From the NCBI RefSeq assembly GCF_901709675.1, contig NC_051090.1, positions 7,147,842 through 7,211,841 of the forward strand: 64,000 nt of DNA. The letters are read 5' to 3'. The stretch is from Syngnathus acus. Taxonomy: Eukaryota > Chordata > Actinopteri > Syngnathiformes > Syngnathidae. The stretch's first letter is position 1, and every line of letters begins with the position of its first letter. A program made the translations under genes and the position numbers. A model generated the notes under the pieces. That model was not told the DNA's origin and did not search any database. It saw only the letters and a list, made by a program, of their open reading frames with translations. Below are positions 25,205 to 37,400 of this stretch, piece by piece.

Positions 25205-27790
25205 TCTCAGTCCAAGTCTAAGTCAAAGGTGAGCCACAAAATACTAAAGACACCGCATCAAGTCTCGAAAAAAAATTAACTTGTATTTCACCACTTCAGC
25301 GACATCGTTACAACATGAATTTCATCGAGACCCACATCCACAAGGTAATTTCTGTTGCACATAAATAAAGATATGAAGGACATTCCTTCATCTAATTAAA
25401 TTTCTCTTTTTCTTGTTTGCAGCATTCGCCTTCTTCAACTCGTCAGGACAGCAAGAGCAGTGCCCAGAGTTTTGAGGACATCTACAATAAGGTGAGTCAC
25501 ATTCCAATACTAGTCACATGCATTCATTTGGGAAAATCTTTCTTCAAATATTTTTTTTTTTAGGCTAAGTACCTCTCTCGTACTGTCACCCCATCTGTGA
25601 CCGTCCTCATCCGTGCCGTGAGAGCCGACCACAAGGAACAAGGATACCAGATTGCGGCTTACTTCGACAAAGCAACTTCCAGACTGCAGATCATTTTTAT
25701 CAACCTGGCTGAGAAGAACAACTGGAGAATCTGTGCTGATGGTGTGAAGCTGAGCAACCACAAGCTGATGGTAACAGTTCAACATTGTTCACAGTATTCA
25801 TCCATGACTTTGATCTAGCGCTAACTGTGGCTATAACATTTTTAGGCCAAGATTGCCTGGGGTATTGCGTGCAAACAATACAAGACTGAGTTCAAGGTTG
25901 AGGCCGGCATTGTTGACCAACTACCAGCATTCCGTATGAAGCTGACTTGGCAGAAACTTCCGAGCAACATGAAGTACTATGCAAAGCAGTAAGTCTGCTT
26001 CCATATTTCAAATATTTTGGTTTATCGTGGAATCACATGATTGTGTTTTGTTGTTGTTTTTAAGCATAATGTACAGGGTGTCCGAGTACGTTGCAAGATA
26101 CGCTCTTCAGACTGGAATTGAACAGATGAAGGACAGGAATCCTTCAAATGAGGTTAAACTGACAGTGGCGGTTGTTTCAGAGCAAAGCCTGAACATTGTC
26201 TTCAAAACACCAGCGGTAAAAAAAAAAAACATTCATGCTTTATCCTTCTCACTTAGATTGCATATCACAATATTTCTTATATTTACAGAGGACTATCTAC
26301 AAAGAAGACATGCCTCTCCCCATTTCTCTGCCCATTGGAAAAACTGCATCAGAGCTGCAGCTGTACCAGGACAGCTGGGTTGACAGCATCGCCTACATGG
26401 TCAACAAGGCCAATGCAGGTAAAAACAACATTTGTAATTGAAAACAAAATTGAACTGGATGTTACTGATTAATATCAACCAATCTGCAAAGAAAAGAAAA
26501 AAAAAAAAAAAAACATAAAATTCAGCCAAAACTGGTTATTTAACATTATTTATATATTTTTTACATTATATATTATATTATATATATTTATATATATTTT
26601 TTTTATTTTGTCCAGCTGAGTGCAAAGTCATCAAGGACACAGTGGTCACGTTCAACAACAGGAAGTTCAAGGCAGAGATGCCTAACTCCTGCCCCCTGGT
26701 TTTGGCTCAGGATAGCACCAACGAGGCTAAATTCATTGTTCTGCTGAAGAGAGACCAAGAACACGATCAGAACATGCTCATTGTGAAGATCGCAGATATG
26801 TAAGGGAGTATTCATGGCACCAAAAAGCGACACAGAAAGCCAAAGAGTCTCATTTGTTTTTCAACAGTGATGTGGAGCTGTATCAAAAGGACCGTGTTGC
26901 CATGGTGAGGGTTAACAAAGAAGAAATCCCTGTCAGTAGACTGCCATACCATCATCCAACAGGTTTGCTTTTTTTTCCCTTCCTCTTGATACCACCCTTC
27001 AAAGATTGCAAGTGAACGCTTAACGAACAGTCGGTTTCTGCGTTTATTTCAGCCGACATTCAGATCAGACAGAGCGATGAGGGCATCTCTCTCAGCGCCC
27101 AAAGTCAAGGTCTTCAGGAAGTGTATTTTGACATCAACGTCCAGAAGGTAATTGGTTCAAAGTCGAGTGCAGCGACAGAGTACAAAGAAGCTAACGCTGC
27201 TGTTCATTTGTCTAGGTTAGAGTTGTGGACTGGATGAGAGGACAGATGGCTGGAATCTGCGGAAAGGCCGATGGGGAGATCAGACAGGAGTTCCGCACAC
27301 CTAATACTCGCTTGGCCAAGAACGCAGTCAGCTATGCTCATTCCTGGGTTCTGCCTTCTAAGAGCTGCCGGGACAACTCAGGTAAAGCCCATACGTCTGA
27401 CTAGTCCACAATGCCCCTGACTAACAATTGCGTGCCAACCTCTTCCAGAGTGTTACATGAAGCTTGAGTCAGTGAAGCTGGAGAAGCAGATGGTCGTCCA
27501 CGGCCAAGAGTCTAAGTGCTACTCTGTAGAGCCTGTGCTGCGTTGCTTGGCTGGTTGCATGCCGCTGAGAACCACCACCGTCTCCATTGGCTTCCACTGC
27601 CTGCCTGCTGGTGAGTCTACAAAATGTGCACAAGATGGTGTGCTAAGATTCCGAATCGACTGCTGACAACCTTTATTCTGTTGCAGATACCCGTCTGAAC
27701 CGTGCTGATGGCATTTTCTCAAAGAGCGTGGACCTGAGAGAAACAACCGAAGCCCACATAGCCTGCCGTTGCACCCCTCAGTGTGCTTAA
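20022..27790 (+). CDS. vtgAb: Vitellogenin, A type (VtgAb-like), upstream paralogue
   Basis: Liver-made, oestrogen-induced yolk precursor secreted and taken up by oocytes. Thirty-four exons from 20022-20061 to 27687-27790 join in frame to 1707 residues with no stop. Order: signal peptide ([15 protein letters not shown]), lipovitellin heavy chain with the vitellogenin N-terminal lipid-binding domain (about residues 20-1025), phosvitin poly-Ser (about 1082-1192, exon 22, 24720-25228), lipovitellin light chain, and the beta'-component and C-terminal von Willebrand D-type region (about 1440-1707). LTKTKDL in exon 5 matches a receptor-binding motif reported for fish vitellogenins. Oddities: introns after 21893 and after 24638 begin GC, not GT, and reading frame requires this. 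The VWD motif reads MAGICGK (A1576, C1579) where the paralogue has TCGLCGK. Serines of phosvitin are interrupted by Arg. The VtgAb assignment rests on N-terminal resemblance (NQVKVAPEF) and is tentative. Confidence 0.95.
24890..25213 (+). repeat. Phosvitin poly-Ser codon repeat of the first vitellogenin
   Basis: In-frame serine codons within exon 22. The 5' part mixes TCC, TCT, TCA and AGC; the 3' part (about 25065-25203) is an almost pure AGC array broken by CGT/AGA arginine codons. The pure part is a likely length-variable trinucleotide repeat. Confidence 0.8.
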
Positions 27791-27834
27791 TCAGTCCAAT
27801 GTTTATTACCATCAACACCACTACTTCCAATCAC

Positions 27835-27840
27835 AATAAA
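27835..27840 (+). terminator. Polyadenylation signal of the first vitellogenin
   Basis: AATAAA 45 bp after the stop codon, giving the short 3' UTR usual for vitellogenin mRNA. Confidence 0.8.
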
Positions 27841-28047
27841 GTGTCAACTTTTAAACACGCAGACCTGTGTGATGTGTGGAATTCATGTCGTGTGCTGTTT
27901 TTCAACAATACAAACGTTATTCATTACTATGCAACGTTTCAGTCTCAAAAGCAGAGTATGAATCAATTCACTTATGCAAATATTCACAATGCTACACGTG
28001 GCCCATTTTACAGAGGACAGATTACATACTAATTAATAAGATGCACA

Positions 28048-28222
28048 TGTGTCAACCATAAGGCCCGGGGGCCAGATATGGCCCAGCACATTATTTTATG
28101 TGGCACGCCAACACAAATCGTGCATCAAATTCGTGTCATTACTAGGATTTCAAATTGTCTTCACTTTTAATATCTTTTTTTTTTTTTTAATGACCAGTTA
28201 AAAACGTCGTTCCAATTTGAAA
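28048..28222. mobile_element. Decayed copy of the hAT MITE seen at 51299
   Basis: From TGTCAAC and GGCCAGATATGGC through TCATTACTAG and AAATTGTCTTCACTTTTA, the order and sequence follow the left half of the complete element at 51299-51630. The right half and the right terminal inverted repeat are missing, so the end coordinate is approximate. Confidence 0.65.
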
Positions 28223-28354
28223 TTCACATCATTCAGCACATTCAAATCACATTCGGAAAGATTCTCGACATTCCCAAAATTGCCAAATTTAAAAGTTTTT
28301 GGTTTTCAGTCTTGAGGTGAGCGTGGGTTGCTCGTCTGTTACTGCTATAGTCAC

Positions 28355-28420
28355 GAGTCTTTGGTCGAGTGGTTAACGTCATTGCCTCTGACACGATGGG
28401 AATAGTGTTCCAGACCAGCC
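28355..28420 (+). mobile_element. tRNA-derived SINE remnant
   Basis: GGTCGAGTGGTTAACG resembles the 5' part (box A region) of a serine/leucine-type tRNA, and TGTTCCAGACC about 35 bp later resembles box B. The remainder does not fold as a functional tRNA, so this is read as a SINE head. Confidence 0.4.
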
Positions 28421-29069
28421 CTTGGGCTGTACTTTGTCAATTTTCTCTCACTTCTGCATAAAGATTGTCACTCTTATTTTTCATTTATTTTTTAACCTGT
28501 CGTCATGTCCTCCATATGGCAGAGTCAGGGAGCCTCCTGTCCCGCGGTGAGTTCAGCGTGTGGTCGGGACCTGTCATAAGCCTCCCAAGCCAAGCCAAGC
28601 CAACCCAACTCAACTGTCACGCCGTAACCCCCTCAGTCAGACGTCAAAATGTTCCCGCTGAGCCATGAGGAATTAAAGGTGGGTTATATGTGAAGCCTTT
28701 TGATCCTCTGAGAACTGTCTGAACAGTTTGCAGAAGAAATAAAAAGCACTAATCAGCTAATAGAGTCAAGTGCAACTGTAGTCTTGTGCAATGGCCATGG
28801 TTATCTTTGTCAATGAAATAGATCCAAGTCATTGTTCTTTAACAATGTGCTGCAGCCGAATGACAGCAAAGCATGTGTAGTCCAAAAAGTGTACTCAACA
28901 TGGTACAGCAAGGTGCCACAAGATAACAGCAAATATAACGGAAGTCAAGATGTATGGTCAAGCAAAGTGGCCCTTTGTTGTGTTCATGTGTAATGTGCAT
29001 TGTGTCTTCAAAACTAAAGTAATGTAATTGTAATGGACATAGCAGTGCTTATTGTAATGCAGCGTTTGA

Positions 29070-29083
29070 CCACCAGGGGGCGG
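29070..29083 (+). promoter_or_regulatory. CTCF-like motif between the vitellogenin genes
   Basis: CCACCAGGGGGCGG matches the strong core of the vertebrate CTCF motif at nearly every position. It lies 1.2 kb after the first and 2.4 kb before the second vitellogenin. Motif match only; such cores also occur inside fish repeats. Confidence 0.4.
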
Positions 29084-31283
29084 TACAATAGTCTTACTTT
29101 GCAGCCTGGCGAATTGTTATATGTATAAATATATTTCATACAGCTGGAAAGCCAAAGGATCAAATGTCCAGATTGATTTACTAATTGTACAACATCAAAG
29201 TAATGGGAAGAAAGGCCAGATTGTTGCAAAGTGATCCCAAAAGAGAAAAAGTCATTAGTCACCAGAGTTGGTATTTAGGTGCCAGTATTGTAGGCCATTA
29301 GGATCGGTTAATGGTAGGCGTTGTTTTGTGCTGAATAGCAGAATTTCAGGTAATGGTGAGGGCATGAAATGTCTGATGTTGTATATGATAGAATTGATGT
29401 GAAAGAAGACCATTTACCTTTCCCATTTACCTTTCCACCTTGTGCTGTTTTGGCTGGAACGTTTGAATCACGTTGTCGTGGGAAGTCGACTCAACTGGCC
29501 ATTGTCAGGTGGCGAGCAGAGGGATGCAAGCTTTCCTCCCGATTGTGGATGCACTGGGCGGCCTGCACTTCTCCTTCAATGTGGACCCATTGGCCTTGAA
29601 AATAAAAACAATATTGTGTGAATGTAGTTGATGCACCCATTTGTGAATGTTAAACACAGCAAACAGATTCCTGTCTGCAGCCCACCCAAGTTGCAAGATG
29701 AATGAGCCAGTCTTTGTTTTGTAATTCAGAGTTCATGGTCACATACATCATATTTGCAAGCACATAGATTATGTGCACTCGAAGGTGCACGTGCTAACCA
29801 GTGGAGCCACCTTTGTACAGTACACAAGAAAAAGACATGCAGAAAAATTACCATTGTGTACTGAATCGCAGACTGCAAATTTAATAAATCTCAAGGCAAA
29901 AAAAAAAAAAATCACACAGTGAAGGACAGACATATCTTGCACCAAAAACTGAAAATAGGATCTGAAGGATCTGATTTATATTTTGCTTGTTTGCATTTAT
30001 TGAAACTATTTTTAAATCTCAAGGTGAACATCTGTGTGATATTACATGCTGTTAAATATTTGTATAATTCTCATTAAAATGTTTATCTTATACTATGTCG
30101 GTCTACAAAGCCACATATGAAAGGTTTACAAACTAATGTATTGTATAGCAAAGCACAATAACAACTCTAACGTGTTGGCTTATTATTTTTACCAATGCAT
30201 TTGTGTTGCAATTGATATTGTGTATGATTTCATTAGTGAGTTATGCAAAGGTTGAATCAAGACAATCCGACTCCCCTTGTTGAGTTACTTTGACACAACC
30301 TTTGCAGATTATCATGACCTGGATGACTGAGAATCTGTATAGACGTATTGCTTTATTTGCTTATTTGTCTAAATTTCTATTCCTGCTTAATCTCCCGAAC
30401 CTTTTTGCATGTGTACTTCTCCAAGTTTTAAAGTAAATTTGACTATGCCACAAATGAATCAACTGCTGCCTTGCAACAAGTGGTAAATATAACTTCATGA
30501 GGAAAAATAATAGGAGAGATTCTCCTGGTCAAAGTTAGTCTTTTTTTTTTTTAAATACTGTATCTTGTGCACTACTTTGACAATTGTTCAAATGTCATGT
30601 CACCCACGGTCACACTGACCACAATCAAATAAAGCGAGCAAACAAACAGTCATTGTGCCCTGTTGGTGTGAACTTTGAAACCAAATTTCAACTATGTGAC
30701 ACAGACATGATAGATACATTTTAATTTGTTAATACTACTGCTATAAATTCATTAATAAAACCTCAGTGTGAAGACAATATTTTTAGTTAAATCAAATAAA
30801 GAGTGGTGTTTAATTCTATTTGGTTCATCAAACACTCATGTTATCATCCAATGAATGAATGCAAAGGTTTGAATATGTTCTAACACCTCTGTCATAAATT
30901 ACCCCTGTTTAGGAAGCAATTGGATTTTTTTTTTTTACATTGCTTTAAATAATAGAATCTTTTGAGACCTCGATTAAGTTTGTGTATTTGTGTGTAAAGC
31001 AAAAATGATAATCAAATTAAAACTAAAACAATGTCTATTCATACTCTGTTAAAAAAATAAACAAATTGAGAGAATTATTTTGCAAAACAAACTACACTGC
31101 AAATAAAAAATACACCAAAAAAAAACAATAAAAAAAAGTATCATGTATAATTAGATTGAATTATACGTGATACATACGTATATTCTGTCATTTCCAGTTA
31201 AAACAATAATTGATGTCTAATAAATATGATTGAGCTTTAATCAAAATTCAGCTTGGGCATGAATAAACGTAACTATATTTATC

Positions 31284-31344
31284 ATTGGTGCCCCGCGACG
31301 CTCGTGAGGATAAGCGCTTCAGATAACAGACGGATGGATGAATG
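31284..31344 (+). mobile_element. Interspersed repeat tail
   Basis: CGACGCTCGTGAGGATAAGC followed by GGATGGATGAATG is a tail sequence very common in teleost genomes, attributed to LINE/SINE 3' ends. Only the tail is present. Confidence 0.5.
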
Positions 31345-31386
31345 TGGCATTTACTTCTGATGGCACATTATCAAAAAGACAGCAAA

Positions 31387-31454
31387 TATTTACAAATGAT
31401 GCTTGACTTTGACCAAGTAGATAGCTGACCAGCACAATTTTTTGCTATAAAAGG
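31387..31454 (+). promoter_or_regulatory. Core promoter of the second vitellogenin
   Basis: TATAAAAGG at 31446-31454 lies 37 bp before the start codon. Upstream are TATTTAC (about 31387-31393, forkhead/FOXA type) and two TGACC oestrogen-response half-sites (31410-31414 and 31426-31430). Motifs fit a liver-specific, oestrogen-responsive promoter, but spacing is not that of a classical palindrome. Confidence 0.55.
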
Positions 31455-31490
31455 CTACTTGTTAGTGCAGATCAGTACGACCCATCAGCC

Positions 31491-34400
31491 ATGAGAGTGG
31501 TTGTGCTTGCCCTGACTCTGGCCCTTGCGGGTAAGTCTGAATCATATTCTCTATTAAGAATGCCGTTATTTCTTTTTTATATTTTATCATTGTATCAGGG
31601 GATGTTCTAACTCAGAGTTTCTTAGTATATTTAATTTCTATTTTGTTTCCAAATTTAATATAACAATTTTTTTTTTTGCATTTCTAGACCAATAGTAAAT
31701 TTTGAATAACTATATAATTAATTGTGCATTTCTGTTCTATTCCTTTTAGCCTGTCAGCATAACTTCGGTAAGTTTAACAATTTTCACAAACAATAGGTCA
31801 TGCCTGTCACTTCCAAAACATTAATTGCATGCATTGATACATTTGTTGCAAAGACTGTTTTGACAAAACCCGATTCTAATGTATGGAAAAGTGTGCATGT
31901 GCTAATAACCACGTTGACTTTTTTAGCCCCTGACTTTGCTGCCGGTAAGACTTATGTGTACAAATATGAGACACTGCTCCTTGGCGGTCTACCGGAGGAA
32001 GGATTGGCGAGAGCTGGACTTAAAGTGAGCAGCAAAGTCTTGATCAGCGCCACCGACAGGAACATGCTCATGCTGAAGGTGAAGTACAATCGAGCAGTAT
32101 GATATTCAAGCAACACCTCCGAGAGAGAAAAGCAGAATGGTTTACACCTGTGTCTGAAACTGCAGCTTGCTGAACCCGAGTTCTTCGAGTACAGCGGTGT
32201 TTGGCCCAAGGATGCTTTCACGCCGGCCACCAAACTGACTTCAGTCCTGGCGCCTCAGCTTATGATCCCCATCAAGTTTGAGTACTCCAACGGTGTTGTC
32301 GGCAAGATGTTTGCACCCGAAGGAGTCCCAGTTATGGTGCTGAACATCTACAGAGGTATCCTGAACGTCCTGCAGCTCAACGTGAAAAAGACAACAAATG
32401 TCTACGAGATGCAGGAGGTAAACAGACTTACATTGCTTATATGTCTCATATCACAGCAGATTATAAAATGCCTTTTTTTTTGTTTTGTTCCAAGGCCGGA
32501 GCTCAGGGTGTGTGCAAGACTTTCTATGCCATCAATGAAGATGAAAAGGCTGAACGCATCCTCCTGACAAAGACCAGGGATCTGAGTCATTGTCAGGAAA
32601 GGATCCAGCGAGACATCGGGTTGGCCTACACTGAGACGTGTCACAAGTGTCAGCGGGTAACTATAATCAATCTTTATAATAATTATAGGGAGAGAAACTA
32701 GGTGATGTGCTAAGGATACTGTTTGTCCTCCAGGATTCCAAGAACTTCAAAGGAGGAGCTGCATACAACTACATCCTGAAGACCGTTCCCAATGGTGTCA
32801 TGATCATGGAAGCATCCGTCAATGAGCTGATTGAGTTCACACCTTTCAAAGAGATGAATGGAGCTGCTCAGATGGAGACCAAGTATGAAAAAAAAAAGAT
32901 CTTATATCAAAAATAGGAAACTACCAAGCAGTGAATAATTTCTTTTATCTCACTCTTCCCAAGGCAACGTTTGGTTTTCGTCGAGGTCCAGAATAGTCCC
33001 ATCGTCCCCGTGAAAGCTGAGTATCGTCAACGTGGATCCCTCCAGTACGAGTTCTCCAGAGAGATGCTGCAAACACCCCTTCAGCTTGTGAAAATCACCA
33101 ACCTTCAAGCTCAGGTACATCATTAAACAATTGGGGGAGATCAACAAAATCTACAAATTGGATTCTTAGCACATTTCATGATATACATTCATTTCTTTAT
33201 AGATCGCCGAGGTTCTGAACCATATCGTCACTAACAATGTCGAGAGGGTCCATGACGATGCCCCTCTCAAATTTTTGGAGCTCATTCAACTCCTTCGTAT
33301 GGCCAAACTTGAAGATATCCAAATGCTCTGGAGCCAGCACAAGACAAAACCTGCATACAGGTCAATTTCAATAAATAATAAAATAAAAAAGGCAAAAGGG
33401 AATTTACCTATGGTTATCTTCCAGGCAATGGATCTTGGACGCGCTTCCTTCCGTTGGAACTCCTGTTGCTCTGAGATTCATCATTCAGAAATTTGAGTCT
33501 GATGAACTCAGACTTTATGAGGTTGCTCAAGCTTTGATTGCCTCTGTTCATATGGTGACCGCCAACAAGGAAGTCATTGAGCTGTACGAGGTGAGTAAAA
33601 CCGCCCCCGCACTCGTAATGTGTTTTGATTGAATAAGAAACATTCCAAGATCTGTTGTCTTCCAGAGCTTGAGAGACAACATCAAAATCAGGAAGAACCC
33701 AGCTCTGACTGAGATTGTATGGCTCGGCTATGGTACCATGATTTCAAAATATTGTTCCAACAGAACTGTCTGCCCTGTTGAGCTGGTCAAGGTGAAATGA
33801 CCTCGCATTTTTTTTGTCCAGTTAATTCTATATCTGAATGAGGGATAAATCAATCCTGTCCTTTTCTCAAACAGCCCATCCACGACCGTCTTACGGAAGC
33901 TATCTCCAAGAGCGACACGTGGCAAATCATTTCCATTTTGAAGGTGTTGAGTAACGCTGGGCATCCAATGAGCCTGAAGCCAATCACCAAGGTCCTTCCC
34001 ATTCATGGCACCCCAGCTAAAAGCCTACCAACCAGAGTTCATGCTGAAGCAATCATGGCATTGAGGAACATCGCCAAGAAGGAACCACGCATGGTATATC
34101 TGCTTCAAATGCTTCAAACACACATTCCTGCGCTGTCTATACCTGAGGTCATCTCTGGAGGTTTCATTATTATCCAAACTAACCACTTAAACCTCCCTAC
34201 CCTAAATTAGGTCCAGGAACTGGCTCTTCAGCTCTACATGGACAAGTCTCTTCACCCTGAGCTCCGCATGCTTTCATGCATCGTTATCTTCGAGACCCGG
34301 CCTCCGGTGGGCTTGGTGACAAGTCTTGCTAACCTTGTGAAGATGGAGGAAAACTTGCAAGTGGCCAGCTTCACCTACTCTCACATGAAGTCCCTGACCA

Positions 34401-37400
34401 GAAGCACCGCCCCCGACCATGCTGCCATGTAAAAGCCGTCTCGAGACACACATGATCTGATTTGTCTTGCACAAACTAATGTTAGCAATTCTATTACAGT
34501 GCCGCTGCTTGCAACGTCGGAGTCAAAATCTTGGGCAGGAAACTGGACAGACTGAGCTTCCGCTTCAGCAGGGCCATTCAGATGGAATTTTACAGCAGTA
34601 AGCGGCATACAGTATTTTATGTGCCAACAATTTGCTTCTTGCTGCTAACTAAATGCATTTACCCAGACCCCTTGATGCTTGGAGCTGTTGCCAGTACTTT
34701 CTACATCAATGATGCTGCCACCGTTTTGCCAAGAACCATTGTGGCTAAGACCAGTGCCTACATTGCTGGAGCTGCTGCTGATGTTCTTGAAGTAATATTC
34801 TAAAATGGCCTGACTTTGAATTACTAGAGTAAAAATTCAGATTGACAGTATTGACAATTTGCTAGGTTGGAGTAAGAACTGAGGGACTCCAGGAGGCTCT
34901 TCTGAAAAACCATGCCTTGGCTGATGATGTGAACAGAATCACTAAAATGAAGCGTGTCATCAAAGCTGTAAGCCGTCAATATCGCTCAGAAAGTAGATAC
35001 CATACAATGAAGATCTGTCCTAAATTGGGTTTTATTTTGGCTGCAACAGCTGGCTGACTGGAGGGCCATGCCCAACAGCAAGCCACTGGCCTCCGTCTAT
35101 GTCAGGTTCTTCGGACAAGAAATTGCTTTCGCCGACATCAACCAGGAATTGATTAAACAGGCTGTCGCGGTAAGTAGTGAACCAAGTCTCAAATGACTTA
35201 CAATGACTTTGCATTGAGATGCATCCTTTCTGCCCAGCTGGCCAATGGACCGTCTGTTCAGGAGCTTGGTCGGGATGCTATCAAATCTCTGCTGTCAGGA
35301 GTTTCTTTCCACGCTGCTAAGCCCGTGCTGGCAACCGAAGTGAGGCGCATCATGCCAACAACTGCTGGATTCCCAATGGAGCTCAGCCTGTACACTGCTG
35401 CTGTGGCTGCTGCATCTTTCAAACGTATGTACTACCTTTCAAACTCCACTTCTGTTGTTGATGATGAAGTTACAACCCAAGAGGAAAAAAAACAAAATGA
35501 CTTTTTTGTAGTGAGGGCAACCGCAACTCCAGCTCTGCCGGAGCCCATCCAGTTCCGCCAGCTCCTGAAGACCAAGATTGAGTTGATGGCTGAAATCAAA
35601 CCAAGGTCCATACCAATCTGACAATGAAGTCAAACGTCATCCCTTGGATCATCACATTTGAATTGCGTCTTCTCCTTCTAGCGTTGTTGCAAACGTGTTT
35701 GCCGTGATCGGAGTGAACACCGAAATTCTCCAGGCTACTGTCTACTCAAGAGCCAAGATCGCCGCCATTGTACCAGCCTCCATTTCAACCAGACTTGACA
35801 TCAACGAGGGTCAATTTAAATTTGCGGCTCTCCCTGTTCCTGCACCTGAAGAGATTGTGGCTGTCGAGTAAGAATCGACTTTCATTTTAAACACAGTCCA
35901 GTATTCAATTTGACATAACCAAGATTGTGATCCTTTGACAGGGTTGAGAGCATTGCTGTGGTGAGAAACGTTGAAGATATTCCTAATGCCAGAAGGACTC
36001 CCCTCATCCCTACCGAATACGTGAAACCAGACTCAAGGGAGATCCTCGCCTCAAAGACCTGGCCTGCTAGCGTGGTAAGCTTTTAAATATCAGACGGGAA
36101 CACATCTATTGAAACATAAACTGCCATTTACCTGTCTTCCTTTCAAATAGCGTGCATCTTCAGAGGTCATTGAAGATGACCTGGACGATTCCAGACCCTT
36201 CAGAAGCCGCGCATTTTCTAAAAAGTACTGCTTCCAAGCTTACGGAACTGGACTGAAGGGCTGTGTCAAGGTTGCCACGGCCAATGCTGCGTTTATCAGG
36301 GACATCTTGTTGTACAGATTGGCTGGAAAACATTCTGCCTCACTGTCAGTCAAGCGCAGTAAGTGAAAGAATTCTCAAAATAACCCGCTTAGAATCGATT
36401 TGGAAAAAATGAACTCATTTCATGTTAATCTCAGATGAAGAGGAATCCATTGAAAGACTGGAGATGTTGGTTCAAGTTGGACCAAAGGCCGCAGAGAAGA
36501 TCATCAAGAAGATCACTCTGATTGAAGATGATGACATCGTTACGGCAAAACCAGTCTTGATGAGGCTCCAAAAAATTCTGAATGGCACATCTTCCTCCTC
36601 TTCTTCAAGCAAGTCCTCCTCATCTTCAAAGAGCAGCAGCGGCAGCAGAAGCAGCAGCAGTAGCAGCAAAAGCAGCAGTAGCAGCAAAAGCAGCAAAAGC
36701 AGCAAAAGCAGCAGTAGCAGCAAAAGCAGCAGCAGCAGCAGCAAAAGCAGCAGCAGCAGCAGCAGCAAAAGCAGCAGCAGCAGCAGCAAAAGCAGCAAAA
36801 GCAGCAGCAGCAGCAAAAGCAGCAAAAGCAGCAGCAGCAGCAGCAGCAGACGCGGCAGGAAACACAACGGCCGCAGCAGCAGAAGGAACAGCAGACACAG
36901 CAGCAGCTCTGCATCTAGTCTGGAATCCCTCTTCAGCGCAAGCTCTAGTTCCTCCAGTTCCAGTCGTCACATCTCGGCGGTAAGTTTGCCAAAACAGACT
37001 TTTTGGTTTGGGCGGACAACTACAGAGTCTCTGAATTATCTTCTTCACAGCGAATTAACCTCAAGCGCACCTTCGAGAGGGACCACAAGAAGGTATGTTC
37101 GCATGGTGCTTGGTCACGTTGATGAAGGTGCGGATTTCATTTTTACATTCTCATCTTGTTGCAGTCCCAAGCTAATGGATTTTCTCAGAAGAGCAGAAGC
37201 AGCGCCTCCAGCTTTGAGGCCATCTACAACAAGGTTGCAACTAGATCTTTTAGAACATAATGATCATTCATACTTTAAATCTTTCGGCTAATCTGTTGTT
37301 TTTCTTCTTCTAGAACAAATTCCTCGGCAGTGACACTGCTCCTGCCTTTGTTGTCATCCTGCAAGCTGTGAGGACCGACGGCAAGCTCCAGGGATACCAA

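Larger units (their letters stand above)
27860..31380. other. Interval between the two vitellogenins
   Basis: No coding exon was recognised. The stretch holds a decayed hAT MITE copy (28048-28222), a tRNA-derived SINE remnant (about 28355-28420), a CTCF-like motif (29070-29083), a long AT-rich part with poly-A/T runs (29880-31200) and a LINE/SINE-tail fragment (31284-31344). Confidence 0.6.

Noticed and set aside
25008-25232. Poly-Ala frame over the first phosvitin exon
   Set aside because: Shadow of the Ser-coding AGC array.
36472-36867. Antisense 131-codon frame, mostly poly-Leu
   Set aside because: Mirror of the AGC phosvitin array; all six frames stay open because the repeat has no stop in any phase. 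The sense Ser/Lys frame is the one joined by splice sites.
36582-36983. Sense poly-Ala frame and antisense poly-Cys/poly-Ala frames over the second phosvitin exon
   Set aside because: Same trinucleotide-repeat artefact in other phases; not connected to any exon in frame.
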